From: Liopterus haemorrhoidalis
Lineage: Eukaryota; Arthropoda; Insecta; Coleoptera; Dytiscidae
Length of the DNA: 64,000 nucleotides
Reading direction: 5' to 3'
Assembly: GCA_963971575.1 (NCBI GenBank)
Contig: OZ020616.1
Span: 6,922,934-6,986,933 of the forward strand
Position numbers and translations under genes: made by a program. The notes under the pieces are model-generated. The model did no database searches and had not been told where the DNA came from. It worked only from the letters and a program-made list of their open reading frames with translations. Below, piece after piece: positions 44,151 through 55,268 of this stretch. Each line of letters opens with the position of its first letter. Within the stretch, counting starts at the first letter, position 1.

Positions 44151-44268
44151 GAAGACAAAACGCTGGACAAAACGAGGACTACTGAGCAGCGCCGAACGAA
44201 CACTCCAGCATCGTGTTCGTTCGACAGTGTTGTATAGCTACAGCGTGTGGTGTCAACATCGGAGTTAA

Positions 44269-44416
44269 AGCCTGGTTTATAATAAGCCCATAGCATAACT
44301 GCATATGCATTAAACAATAGATTTGACCCTTCAAAACATCTGTTTGTAAACAGAACAAAGAGAGTAGTGTAATTTTTATGCTTATGTTCCATAACATATC
44401 TATTATAAACCAGGCT
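44269..44416. mobile_element. Harbinger-type MITE
   Basis: A perfect 16-bp inverted repeat AGCCTGGTTTATAATA / TATTATAAACCAGGCT, bounded by TAA on both sides (44266-44268 and 44417-44419). 148 bp and non-coding. TAA duplication is the PIF/Harbinger signature. Confidence 0.85.
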
Positions 44417-44419
44417 TAA

Positions 44420-44984
44420 GACTTTCAGCGCAGAACTAGATGTGTCCTTGTAAAAACAAAATTTATCTGAATAAACTAAATGCATTGCTGATCATTGCTT
44501 CATTTCTACACACAAATGATATTGTCACAAAACGATACTGACGTAGCGGATTAAGCGGATGTATCCCCAACAATGCCCTGCCCGATTTTTTTTTATGCAT
44601 ATAACTTGTCGTATTTTATAATTATTTTTCATATTATTCATAATTGCAACAAATTTTGCTGTTTAAATTAGTTACGTAAGTTATTCTCTCTTGTTTTCAG
44701 AGTATGCATGCAACAAACTTGTATCTTAAAGTTGCAAAGCAAGTGAGTGTTGAGTAATTATCTGTGTGCGTGCGCTCGTGTGGTCCTATGCAGTAAAATG
44801 TTACAAGTTGAATCCTCTGAGTACAAGTTGCGAGTGTCGTCCAACTTCTTATCGGCCCCTTGGCTGCCATGACGGTTCATATTCAGACAACGACACTCCC
44901 CCGCAACAGTCAGTGGCGTGACAAAGAATACAGAAACACTTCGATTAATGTGGATTTGCTTACACCGGTTTACAATTTTTAGGT
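44420..44984. other. Unassigned
   Basis: No gene or termini seen. Confidence 0.3.
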
Positions 44985-45919
44985 TTTAGATTTACGATAA
45001 CCCCATAGGAAAAAGTCCATAGGGGTTAAATCTGGACTGCGTGGAGGCCAATTTATGTCACCTCTCCGGGAGATCAATTTGCCTGAGAAAATTTCACGAA
45101 CACGTGGCAGAGACATATTGGACGTGTGTGAAGTTGCTCCGTCCTGTTGGAACCATGTTCTTTGGTTATAGCCAGGAAAGTTTTGCAGTTCAGGTACCAA
45201 GAAGTTGTCTAACATCTCCACATAACGCTCTGAATTCACTGTAACTGCACGCCCCCTTTCGTCTTCAAAAAAGTAAGGGCCGATAATTCCTCGCCCGACA
45301 TCGCAGCCCATACGGTCACTTTAGGCGAATGTAGGGGTTTCTGATGTTTGCGTTTCGGATTCGTTGCACTCCAGTAGCGGCAGTTCTGCTTATTTACGTG
45401 GCCATTAAGATGAAAATGAGCTTCATCCGAAAACGAAATGTTGGTAAACGTTGAAAATCGCTCAATCACCTTATTTACGAAATTAAGCCTCTGACTGGCA
45501 TCTTGGGGCTTGAATTCTTGCACCAATTGAATTTTGTAGGAGTGCAGCTTTAGGTCTTTGTGCATAATGCGATGTAATGATGATCTATGCACATTTAAAG
45601 CACTTGCGCGCTTCCGAATTGAAAGGTTCGGGTCGTCACGAACAGACTGATTAACATTCTCCACGTTTTCTACCGTTCTTGATGACCTAGGTCGCCCGGA
45701 TTTTGATTTATCCAGCGTTGTACCAGTCTCTTCAAACTTTTTAACCCAATGTCGAATGAGAGGAATGCTTGGCGCATCATTTAAGTGGCGAAAACCTCGA
45801 ATACTGCAGAATCTTCTACGCGCTACAGTCGCCGAATCACCGTTTTTGTAATACTCTCGCACGCATAACGCGCGGTCTGCTCCCGAGAAACGCTCAAGAG
45901 CCAGGCTACCGATTGACAT
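44985..45919 (-). pseudogene. Tc1/mariner DD41D transposase, frameshifted and 3' truncated
   Basis: The minus frame from 45919 reads a helix-turn-helix pair ('LIRHWVKKFEETGT', 'LSIRKRASALNVHRSSLH'), then 'ISFSDEAHFHLNGHVNK' (first Asp) and 'RYWSATNPKRKHQKP'. A frameshift near 45290 leads to 'GRGIIGPYFFEDERG', 'TWFQQDGATSHTS' (second Asp) and 'RSPDLTPMDFFLWGY' (third Asp), 41 residues after the second: a DD41D triad. The C-terminal ~60 residues are lost after 'FLWGY'. A terminus-like GAGACACCTTGTA lies upstream at about 45983-45995. Confidence 0.85.
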
Positions 45920-45996
45920 AACCCCCGCGCCCCTCGGCTACGTTGCGTTCACGCAGTAAGGTAAATAAATATAAAATTTCTTTTGAGACACCTTGT

Positions 45997-46139
45997 ATTA
46001 TAATAATCTTAATTGTACACTATATCTATACATTGTAAATATTGTAAAACATTTCTACCTGGGTGTTAATAGCTAACAACTGAAGCACCCATAAATAAAC
46101 TTTAATTTTTATCTTTTTTATTTCAAAAAAAAAAAAAAA
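45997..46139 (+). mobile_element. Poly-A-tailed retrotransposon 3' end
   Basis: About 140 bp of non-coding sequence with AATAAAC near 46093 runs into a 14-A tail at 46125-46138. It is probably the 3' untranslated end of an unidentified LINE. Confidence 0.45.
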
Positions 46140-46262
46140 GGACTAAAAAAATACATGAATTGTTCCAATCTCAAGACAATATCCATACTGTTGAAGACCT
46201 AGACCTAGAAGGCAATCTATTTATCCATCTTCCTTAATTTGCTATAACATTATATTATAAAG
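46140..46262 (+). other. Possible upstream part of the LINE at 47163
   Basis: A weak plus frame here contains 'NIHTVEDLDLEGNL'. Since the hAT that follows duplicated TTATAAAG, this stretch was originally contiguous with 47085 onward. It may be an older LINE piece, but no motif proves it. Confidence 0.3.
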
Positions 46263-47084
46263 CAGGGGCGCTCAGACTTAAACCATCGGCGATCGACCAT
46301 AAAAGCATTAGGCGGCAAGCGATCGACTAGGTAAAAATAAAATACAAAGGTTAGAAGAGTCGCAGTAAGGGGGGGCGGAGGGGGCGACGACCCTGGGCGC
46401 ACTAAAGAAAAGGGCGCTGATGGGCTTGACTAAGGGGCACCATTGCGAAGGCGAGGACCTTTTTTTTTTCGTCACATGGATTTTGGGAGGTGAGGATCTT
46501 TTTTTTTCTCGTCACTTGGATTTTGAGAGGTGAGGAACTTCTTTTTTCTTGGCCCGTTACTTGAATTTTGGGAAGTGAGGACCTTTTTTTTTTTTTGGCC
46601 CGTTACATGAATTTTGGGAGGAGAGGACCTTTTTTTTGCAAATCACTTACATTTTGACAGGTGAGAACTTCGTTTTTATTTGCCAAGGGTGCCAAAACAC
46701 GGCTCTGTCTCTAGCGCAAGTTTTCCTTACTGCGGCTCTGCAAATAAGTTGACCCAAATAATGCTGTTAACTAAAGGGCTATTTGTTTCAAACATAGATG
46801 TTTTTTATGTTTGTGTCTCGGCAGGTTGAAACGCGTTTGTTATTTGGAATGAGATATAATCTACCTCATTCCAAATAATATCTATTAAATGTTAAATCTT
46901 AAATTATCATCTATTATTCTATCAGATAGTTTAACATTTAACGGTCGTTACTAAATTAAAAACTTTTAAATTACAATAACTGTAAAAAAATATTTAGAAT
47001 ACTTTTTATAAATATGTACGCGATCGACTTAAAAACCTCTCGCGATCAACCAGTCAATCGCGATCGACTGTTTGAGCACCCCTG
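46263..47084. mobile_element. hAT-type element carrying the minisatellite
   Basis: The termini CAGGGGCGCTCAGAC and GACTGTTTGAGCACCCCTG are inverted repeats with small differences, bounded by the perfect 8-bp duplication TTATAAAG (46255-46262 and 47085-47092). 'GCGATCGAC' motifs crowd both end regions. A further inverted pair AGAGTCGCAGTAAGG / CCTTACTGCGGCTCT (about 46350 and 46726) encloses the minisatellite, suggesting a nested insertion. No transposase. Confidence 0.9.
46446..46675 (-). repeat. Minisatellite, ~44-bp unit, 5 copies (inverse orientation)
   Basis: Units read GAGGACCTTTTTTTTT ... CGTCACATGGATTTTGGGAG. On the minus strand this is CTCCCAAAATCCATGTGACG...AGGTCCTC, the same unit as at 21043-21262. 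Neighbouring units differ by substitutions and T-run length. Confidence 0.88.
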
Positions 47085-47162
47085 TTATAAAGTGTTTAAT
47101 ATGAGACTGATAAATTAATCAAATACCATGCCACCTTGCAAACATAATTTTTTAAAGTTAGA

Positions 47163-48175
47163 CTACTAATGAAATAAATGATAACATAGATCTTAGCAAC
47201 GCAACTGTTAATATCCCAAAACCCCAACCCTCCTCTTTCCACAAAACTCCCCCTTGGCTACTCACCGAAATCCATATAAATACTGAGCTTCAACAGCATA
47301 AAAAAACCAGTACTTCAGCACAACAAATTGTCAACAGTGTCAACGCAATAAAAGAAAAATACGTCGGACATCAATTCTATTACACTGATGCATCAAAGAC
47401 AGAAAACATCTGCAACATCGCCATAGTAACAGATAACAGCACTAGATCGTACCGTCTTCCAATCACAGTCGGCATCCACCAAGCTGAAGCTGAAGCAATA
47501 TCAGGAACCCTGGATGTTGTACACAGGACCAACGACCAGCACTCTGCTATCTGTTCTGACTCACTATGCACAATCTTGGCGCTACGAAACAAATACAGTA
47601 AAGACCCCACCATCCAGACAATCCAGGACAAAGTGCACATCATTTCCACACTTGGTAAAACTGTAGTATTCATCTGGACCCCAGGACATGTAGGCATAGA
47701 GGGCAACGAAGCAGCAAACTCAGCAGCCATATCCAACCCCACAGAAGAGGAGGTCCTACAGATTCTCCCGAACATAACCCTTATAAAGCAGACCATAAAA
47801 AACAGACTTTACCAGACCCGACTCAGCAAATGGGTTAACACAACAGAAAACAAATTACGCACGATAAAAGAAGACATTCGGTCATGGACAACCGAAAACA
47901 ACAGACGGGAACAAATCATAATGTCCAGAATGAGAATTGGATATACGAAGCACACACACGAACACATAATGGCTGGATTACACAGTAAGCTTTGCGAGAC
48001 CTGCGACCAACCCCTGACAGTAAGACACGTACTGATCGATTGCCAACTTTTTCAACCAGCACGGACCATGCACAGAATACCACAAGACCTAAAAGAAGCC
48101 CTAAAACAAGACCCGACTATGACTAGAAACATACTGGACTACCTTAAAAACATAGATTTCTACAATAAAATATAA
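47163..48175 (+). pseudogene. RNase H and C-terminus of a LINE, long open frame
   Basis: A frame open for about 337 codons starts after a TAG near 47159. It reads 'HKTPPWLLTEIHINTE', then RNase H: 'QFYYTDASKTENICNIAI' (Asp), 'GIHQAEAEAISGTLDVV' (Glu), 'HSAICSDSLCTILALR' (Asp), and 'FIWTPGHVGIEGNEAANS' with Asn where the family normally has the last Asp. 'MSRMRIGYTKHTH' and a C-x2-C/H-x4-C end ('LCETCDQPLTVRHVLIDC') follow. Stop TAA at 48173-48175. No stop interrupts it, so it is younger than most LINE pieces here. It has no RT, hence non-functional alone. A poly-A tail lies at about 48297-48311. Confidence 0.85.
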
Positions 48176-48311
48176 TAAACTTAACCAAAAATGTAATTAA
48201 TATCGTTAAATGTAAAGCATAGCAAAAATTAAATAATATGTATAATTAAGGCACAGACACTAATAGCCATAGATGCTGATGTGTCTATAAACAAATAAAA
48301 AAAAAAAAAAA
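48176..48311 (+). mobile_element. 3' untranslated end and poly-A of the RNase H LINE
   Basis: About 120 bp after the stop, including 'GCCATAGATGCTGATGTG', then AAATAAA and a run of 14 A's. Confidence 0.65.
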
Positions 48312-48939
48312 CTGTTAATAAGTTAAAAACTAGTCATCCAGAGACTAACACTTTCTTCTTCATATTCTCCCTCTTATCCTTAACGACTGTTTAGTTCTAT
48401 ATAATCTTCACTTAAAGTCTGTTATAAAAGATATTTGTGTGCAGTGCAACTCATCAACTAAGAGAACATTTGTGAAATTCTCTGTATGTAATGTAATGTT
48501 GTATTTGTGCTGTGATATGGCAGGTACACGTGGTGTTAACACGTGGAGATTAGCGAGAGCGGCCATTGTGTAGAAGCACCGGACCACACCAACACCCGGA
48601 CTATTATCAACCGGAGCGACATCACCAACCATTATCAACGGACGTGACAACCAACAAACATAACCAGGGATTCAAAAAAGTTTGTTATGCCACAGGAATA
48701 TTTGTGTTTACCTAAAATATATAACTGTAGTAATTAACACAAAAGTTTTAAAAGTGAAATTACATATTTGTATAAAATATTTTCTGCTTTGAGTAAAATT
48801 AATCACCATTAGACTAATTAAATAGAGATATTTTATATATAGGTGACCAAAATTTTAACTTAACAACTTTCATTTCAAATATTTCATATCTATAATATGT
48901 ACAAAACAATAAATATAGTTTTAGGCGACCATATCAAAC
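48312..48939. other. Unassigned, with an LTR-like scrap
   Basis: A G+C-richer block at about 48520-48660 ('CCGGACCACACCAACACCCG' ... 'GACGTGACA') resembles the inner part of an LTR. No full boundaries were seen. Confidence 0.35.
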
Positions 48940-49071
48940 TAGTATATAATTATACGAGTTTTATAAGACGATGTATTGTCACACAAGTTGTTTGAAGTAG
49001 GACGAGCGTAGCGAGGAGTTCTCCAAAGAAACAAATGTGACAATACGTTGTATAAAAGAGCATAATATACT
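48940..49071. mobile_element. Palindromic MITE, copy 2
   Basis: Same structure as 43652-43780: 'TTATAAGACGATGTATTGTC' and inverse 'TGTGACAATACGTTGTATAA' around a loop with 'GACGAGCGTAGCGAGGAGTT'. The arms of the two copies are about 90% alike, the loops less so. Confidence 0.78.
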
Positions 49072-49289
49072 ATTTTTTATACTTTGCATCACTTATTTTA
49101 TAGAAATTTAAAAATTGGTTTTGGGAATTAAAGAATTTGCAGAGTGTTGCGTGTTTGTCAACATAAGTTTTGAACTACTTTCTAACGTGTTGATAAACAT
49201 TATTCAATTGTGCCGACTATGGTCTTTAATTGCTGCCTACAATAACACAAATGAATATGGTTTCCAAAACAATTGAGGTAGGACCTGAC

Positions 49290-49685
49290 GGCATAGTGTC
49301 CTGGTTGACAGTATAAAATGGTCTTAGGGAATAGAGTCGTCAGTGGTCAGTGATTCATTGAGTCAGTCATTGAAGTAGTCCGTTATTCAGTAGTTATTCA
49401 TTCGATCATTTTTGTGAGCAAGCTTCCCAAGGACCAGCCCAGCTGTTCAAGTCATCAACTTGAGATATGAATGCCGTCCACAGGGCTTCTCCACGTGTTC
49501 GCCTCGTGCGGATATCTGGGGTGGTTCGACCGATCCTGGAGAAGCCGGGGCAAGAACGGGACTTACATCAGCTACTAACAGACACCACCAGCAGCCATTC
49601 TGACAGTTATTTGTAGTGTGATGTAAAATTATTATTTTATTATAAATTTTGTAGAAAAGATGTCCAGTCTTGAATCCACATCGCG
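49290..49685 (+). mobile_element. Probable LTR remnant
   Basis: TATAAAATGG near 49312 is followed by clustered 'GTCAGTGATTCATTGAGTCA' motifs, a G+C-rich stretch, and an end ATCGCGACA at 49685. The architecture resembles the LTR at 6354-7084. The left boundary, target duplication and primer site are not identifiable, so this is tentative. Confidence 0.4.
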
Positions 49686-49764
49686 ACAATATAAAAGGTA
49701 ACCCTCATATTTATAAAAAAATCCAACTATAATAATGACACAGGAAATTCTAACAAATATATTA

Positions 49765-51050
49765 ATCTATACTGTACTGTGCTTGGACCTTTGTTATTTC
49801 TAGTGTATATAAACGACTTGCTACAATTAAGTAATCTACACGGCTCTATAATATCTTATGCTGATGACACAGCCTTATTAATACAATCCGATACATGGGA
49901 GGAAGTTAAGCACAAGACTGAAGAAGATCTCTCAGAGATAAAATGCTGGTTGGATAATAATATATTAAGTCTAAATTATACAAAATCATATTTTCTAGCC
50001 TTCTCTAATACTATAAGAACACAACCAAATTTTACAAAGCTAATAATACATGATGTTAACTGCAATTACACTGGTTGCACTTGTCAAGTTTACGTTGAAA
50101 AAACAGATTTTGTAAAGTATCTTGGGGTATCAATTGATAGTAAAATGAATTGGAGCATACATATAAAAACATTAACAACAGACTTAGAAAGTCCTATAAT
50201 GTTTTTAAAATATTAAGACAATATATGCCTATAAAATTGTTATACAACTTTTATTTTGCTCTAGTACAATCTGTACTTTCATATGGATTAATTGCATGGG
50301 GGAGTGCTGCAAGTAGTTACATGCAAAGGCTAGAAATTACCCAAAAGAAAATAATTAAAATTATATGTAAAAAACCTGTGCTTTATCCCACAAAAAAGCT
50401 TTTCGTAGAATGTAATCTATGTACAATTAAACAACTGTATCTATTATCAATAATAAAATACATATATAAAATACAATACCCCATACAATTTCCAACGCAT
50501 GAACATAAAACTAGAAATGCTGGCAAAGCATTGCCCTATAAAGCAAATAAGACTGTAGGACAGCGAAGTTTCATGTATTATGTTCCTAAACTATATAATA
50601 ACTTCCAAAAATTTATAACTGATAATAATATTTCAATCACAACATTTGCTGCTAATAAAATTTCAAAATCGCTAAAATATGGATAAAAAACCTTACACAG
50701 GATGAAGTACTTAATTATTATAGAGAATAATTTTAAAAATACAAAATAATTTAAGCACTTAAAACCGCATCCTCAATGGATCTCTAGATGCGAATTTAAG
50801 ATGCTGGTTAATCTTTAAATTTAAAAATAAATTAAATTATTCAATTTTAACTGAAACCACACACATACTTAAGTATCTGTGGTGTTAATCCGTTTCAAAA
50901 TTAAATTATATGTATTTTATATTGATAATTTTATCTCTACTTTTAAGCTAAACATAGTATTAACTCTGTATCTCTAATTATCTATCTTTATGTTATTCTT
51001 GTATTTGTATTTGTATTGAAGTGGATTTTTGGTAAATAAATAAATAAAAA
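49765..51050 (+). pseudogene. CR1/Jockey-like LINE RT, second family member
   Basis: 5' truncated within RT. The frame reads 'LGPLLFLVYINDLLQLSN', the active site 'SYADDTALLIQ' near 49855, 'IKCWLDNNILSLNYTKS' and 'FVKYLGVSIDSKMNWSIH'. A frameshift near 50190 leads to 'LLYNFYFALVQSVLSYGL', 'IAWGSAASSYMQRLEITQ' and 'HKTRNAGKALPY', with a stop at 50684-50686. The 3' end is AAATAAATAAATAAAAAA at about 51034-51053. Clearly related to 28930-30655 but a distinct subfamily. Confidence 0.83.
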
Positions 51051-51053
51051 AAA

Positions 51054-51539
51054 AATATATGCTAAAACATTGATGTTGCCTCCAGTTGTGAGAAAACCTA
51101 TTAGTAATACTCAATTGTTTTGGTACCACTGGAGTTTATTGTCTATTCTCCCAGAGACACCATATAGCTAACACTATTTGTTTTGTTATTGCAACATCTA
51201 TGGACCTCATATTAACTTATATTATTAAGCGGATTCCAGAATAGTTAACTTCAACACAACAAAAATTTCACTCATTAAAAAATATCACACGAGAGAACAT
51301 AACGGGGATGGAATTTTGCAATTGTCTAGAAAATTCGGGACATTTCAAGTGTTGCTACAAAATTACTTCAAGTAAATGTTATTATAAGGATCTACGTAAG
51401 TAATATTTGTTAAAGATGAAACTAGCAGATTGCTATAGCAATTCGTACAAAACTGTTTACAAAGCTATTAGAGATACAGCAATCTAACCTTAATTCTTTT
51501 ACAAATTAAAATTCTGTTATTATACATTTTGATATAGGC
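51054..51539. other. Unassigned
   Basis: No gene or terminus recognised. Confidence 0.3.
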
Positions 51540-52560
51540 GAAGAAGAGTGGAAAGTTTTGGACTAGGGCAGGGGTGTCCATTAAGCCTAATATTATTTTC
51601 TCTATATATATCGGACCTGGAAGAAATTCTAGAGAAATATCAAGCCGGAGGAATAGAATTAGGCAATATTAAAATATGGACGCTAGCTTACGCAGACGAT
51701 ATAGCCTTACTATCCAAAACACCTGGAGAATTGCAGGACATGATGAGCAGATTAGACAAAAAGAAGATGATCCTCAGTACGAAAAAATCTAAAATTTTAG
51801 TCTTTAAAAAGGGAGGAGGACGACTGACCGAGAACAAATAGAGATGGAAAGGGGAAGAGATAGAACAAGTAAAAGAATTCAAGTACCTTGGGAAAAAGAA
51901 TTTTCCAGAACAAGTTTAAAAGAAGATTACTTATATTTGATAGCCTACTTAAAAACCTCTTAAATGGACAGGAAATATGTAAATGGTAAGAACATGAAAA
52001 ATAGAAAGATTGCAGGAACAATACCTGATCATTTTGGAAGAAACAAAGAGAAAAGATAAGACTAATGACGGGCAAAAGAACAATGAAGTACGAAGAAAAT
52101 ATTGCAACCAGAGAAAACAATATTTTAAAAGTGTACTGGAAGGAAAAAGAAAAGAATATACCTAAATGGACAATGAAGAATAATGAATTCCTAGCAAAAA
52201 ACGGCACATCAAAGGCATATATCGAAGGGAGAAGAAGAGCTGGGCTAGAAACAGTGCTAATGGTGACGGAATGAGATAAAGATGTGCAGAAACAAGAGCA
52301 ATGGAGTAGAATACCCAAGTCCCGATACAATCAGCTCTACCAATACATTGCATGCACAGAAGTTCCAAGGTACCTGACAGAGCCAACAAACAGCAAAAAG
52401 TTATTGCTAGATCCAGATGCGGAAATGAAGAGAGGGCAAACTGCTTCTGGACGAAAGAGGAGTAGCAGCTTTGGAGGACTAGCGGTACAGAGACTCTTAA
52501 CTATCTGCGATGCTATGAAGGACTGGAGTTAGAAATAATATTAACAAGACAGTAATAAAT
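51540..52560 (+). pseudogene. Broken LINE RT with YADD box
   Basis: The plus frame reads 'GQGCPLSLILFSLYISDLE' and 'IWTLAYADDIALLSKTPG' (active site near 51690), then 'ILSTKKSKILVFKKGGG'. A stop at 51839-51841 and further breaks follow. Shifting frames still show 'EEIEQVKEFKYLG', 'IERLQEQYL', 'YNQLYQYIACTEVPRYL' and 'RSRCGNEERANCFWTKEE', in the order of one LINE family's C-terminal half. The clade is unresolved. Confidence 0.7.
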
Positions 52561-54066
52561 GTTAAAATTTATAAAGATTTTAAGACGAAATGCAATATAT
52601 AAACTATTTTACTATATTTTGGATGTAACATAGAAATATAATGGCAGATTTTTAAAATGAGTTTGGAGACAATGGTTAGCACCGTGGTCGTTGGCAGACT
52701 ATCAGACCAATTCTGTAACTCAGTTACTATGATCATAGGAACTAAATTTGTCACTATGAGCAAGGTCAGTTACTATCATGAATGAAAGTCATTATACTTT
52801 TTATAATATTTTATCTTGTAGTAACCTTACTACACAGTAACTTGATAACTGATGATAACTGTATATGGTAACTTGCCCTAAATATACTATCTCGCTGGAA
52901 CTGTCCACCGCATTGGTTGGAAGTAACACCTCGCAGACTCCAACAGTTTTTAAGATTTTAAACAAGAACTATTTCGCTTTAACTGCTCGGCAGTCAGCGG
53001 CTGTGACTACAAGACGGTCCTACCCCGACTGCCGCAACTGGTACACTCTAGGAGCAATCCAGCAACCAGCAGTTGACGGCCAAGTTTAAGCCATAATATA
53101 CTAATATTGAGTCATGTTCCAAATGTCAATAATTTTGTATGATGAATTGTTAAATTTTCCGATAGTGAAGACGCAACAATAACTATTTATGCACCAAGGG
53201 TGTTACTAAGATGATTACGCCCGGAGAGTGGCGTAATAAAAACAGAGGGCCTCTGGCCCGAGGGGTGAATATCGCTCGATGACCCGCAAATTTGGCTGGC
53301 TAATAAGATCGTAATCACGGTATAGTAAATTTAAGTGGGAGAACTCAGTTTATTAATTAAATTTAGCAAAAAGTAACAACGCGCATGTTCTGACTAGAAG
53401 TTTTTACTATAATCTACAAACACTATTGGCCTGCTATGAACAGATTGTGTAATTGATTAAAGGTTACGGCGAATAACAAACATCTTGTCAGAAACAGTAA
53501 CTATTTCATCTGTGAACACTGGGAAATATTGCGCACGCGTGTGGTTCTAATCTACAAAAAACTTTATTCACGAATAAAACTGGAATAAAAACGTAGATAA
53601 TTATTTTACAATTTATATCACATAATGATTGATGTATTAGTATATTGGCATGTGATATGTCTTGCAGCCATACGATAAATAAATATTATTTATTTATTTA
53701 TTTTTAATGAAATGTCATGTTGTTTTTTAAACATATTTTAGCTTTGAAGATCAAAAATATCATTTTAATTAAACATTTTCGATAAATGAATCTCATTAAT
53801 TGATTGACAACTATGATAAGTGGAAAATTAAATGAGGTGATGTCGGTCTGTTTCTCGTTTATTTTATGAAATGTAAAAGTAATAATAAAAATTGATGTGA
53901 AACAAATTTCCACACTTTTAAAGATATTGTGGGTGTTTAGTAATTGAAAATTGTCCACAGAAAGCTGAAATACTGAATGTTTTTATTTTTCATGAATTTA
54001 TTTCATATTATTTCGTTTAAATTTTATAGCGGTGTTTGTAATGATCGATTTCTTTTGCTCGTTTTT
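52561..54066. other. Unassigned
   Basis: G+C-richer patches at 52865-53090 and 53190-53290 could be LTR or untranslated remnants. At 53885-53960 a diverged scrap of the AGGGTTT family's outer end is present ('AAAATTGATGTGAAAC'). No gene recognised. Confidence 0.3.
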
Positions 54067-54113
54067 AGGGCTTTGTAGGTATGACCAAAAAACCCTTATA
54101 CCGTCATTTTGTC

Positions 54114-54114
<1 letters not shown>

Positions 54115-54151
<37 letters not shown>
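54115..54151. repeat. (GTCT)n microsatellite in copy C
   Basis: About nine GTCT units, inverse of the GACA tract in copies A and B. Confidence 0.9.
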
Positions 54152-54654
54152 TCGGTAAAAATTGTAGCCAAACGGCTAAACCTAGAGAGTTGAAATTTGG
54201 CATGGTTATACAACTCTTTGACCCGCACATAGGAAAAATACTAAAACATCTAAAAAACATAAACACTAAAACATCTAAAACATAAAACCCCTAAAAATAT
54301 AAACAAATTTCTGCTCATAGAAAAAATTTTGATTCGGGTATCTGATTAGGGTATCAAATGAAAGCCCTTAGTACGTGGATTAACGATCAAAATTTTATTT
54401 TTGCAAAATAAATTATTTTGACGCATTTTTTGCCAAAATTGTGCGAAAATAAAAATTTGTCCCACACCCAGTAGCCCAGATGGTTTAAACTAAAAATCTG
54501 AAAAAATATAAGTAATGTACATTTGTGTGAACCGGAATAGTACAACAGGAATTTTTTATCAAATTATGTTTTCGGAAAATAACGCATTTTTTGTGTTCTT
54601 TGCTTGATCATGTAAAATATTTAATGACTTATGTAACACAATAATCCAGCATGT

Positions 54655-54725
54655 TTTGATAGTGTAATGGTTAGCATTCTCGCGTTCTAATTTACAAACT
54701 AAGGTACAATCCGGTCTTGAGGCAA
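54655..54725 (+). other. tRNA-like cassette in copy C
   Basis: Plus-strand 'GATAGTGTAATGGTTAGCAT' is a strong box A/D-loop match, while 'GGTACAATCCGG' is a weakened box B with the expected spacing. It resembles tRNAs with a TGGTTAGCAT D-loop and shows no close match to the cassettes of copies A and B. Confidence 0.5.
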
Positions 54726-54970
54726 TATTATTTTTACTGTTTTTTTTTTGCATTTTGTTTGATTTATTTTTTCAAAATTCTAGTTATATTTGGGCAAATG
54801 TTGCATTTAATTTTTAAAAGCGTAAATTTAATAACCAGTGGAAATTTTTGAAATTGAATACACGAAATCAGAGGGGCGGAGTTATGACTTAAAACAACCA
54901 ATGGAAGCCATAGGCGCAATTTTCAAAATCTTAAAGAACCTTGCTATATAAACAAAAAATACTGCACATA

Positions 54971-55268
54971 TAGCCGGTTCACCTTTGTAAGAACAAACTA
55001 AGAGGGAATTTTGTTTTCAATAGTATTCACCTTTGAAGCTGTATGTCATGTTGGTATTAAAAAATGTCACTTTTTTAAAATGTTGATCCATTTGACATAT
55101 GTCATATTGAAAAATGATATCTTAATTATAATGATCATAACCTTATCAACCTAAAGTCGGTTTTACAGTGTAAGGAATATTTTTAATTGACATTTAAAGT
55201 CAGTAACAGACCATAAAAGTAACCAAAATAACCAGATCTAGTGTGTTCTTACAAAAGTGAACAGCTTA
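54971..55268. mobile_element. TA-flanked MITE inserted in copy C
   Basis: Left TAGCCGGTTCACCTTTGTAA and right inverse (TTACAAAAGTGAACAGCTTA) form ~25-bp inverted repeats with a few mismatches, bounded by TA (54969-54970 and 55269-55270). Removing it restores the 'GCACATA/TTTAGAAAC' order of copy A. Probably a Tc1/mariner-type MITE. Confidence 0.82.

Noticed and set aside
44027..44485. 152-codon minus frame
   Set aside because: It crosses from an AGGGTTT repeat fragment into a Harbinger-type MITE, so it cannot be a real gene.
51797..52330. 177-codon minus frame, hydrophobic
   Set aside because: It is the antisense shadow of the LINE RT pseudogene on the plus strand; Phe/Ser/Leu richness comes from reverse-reading Lys/Glu codons.
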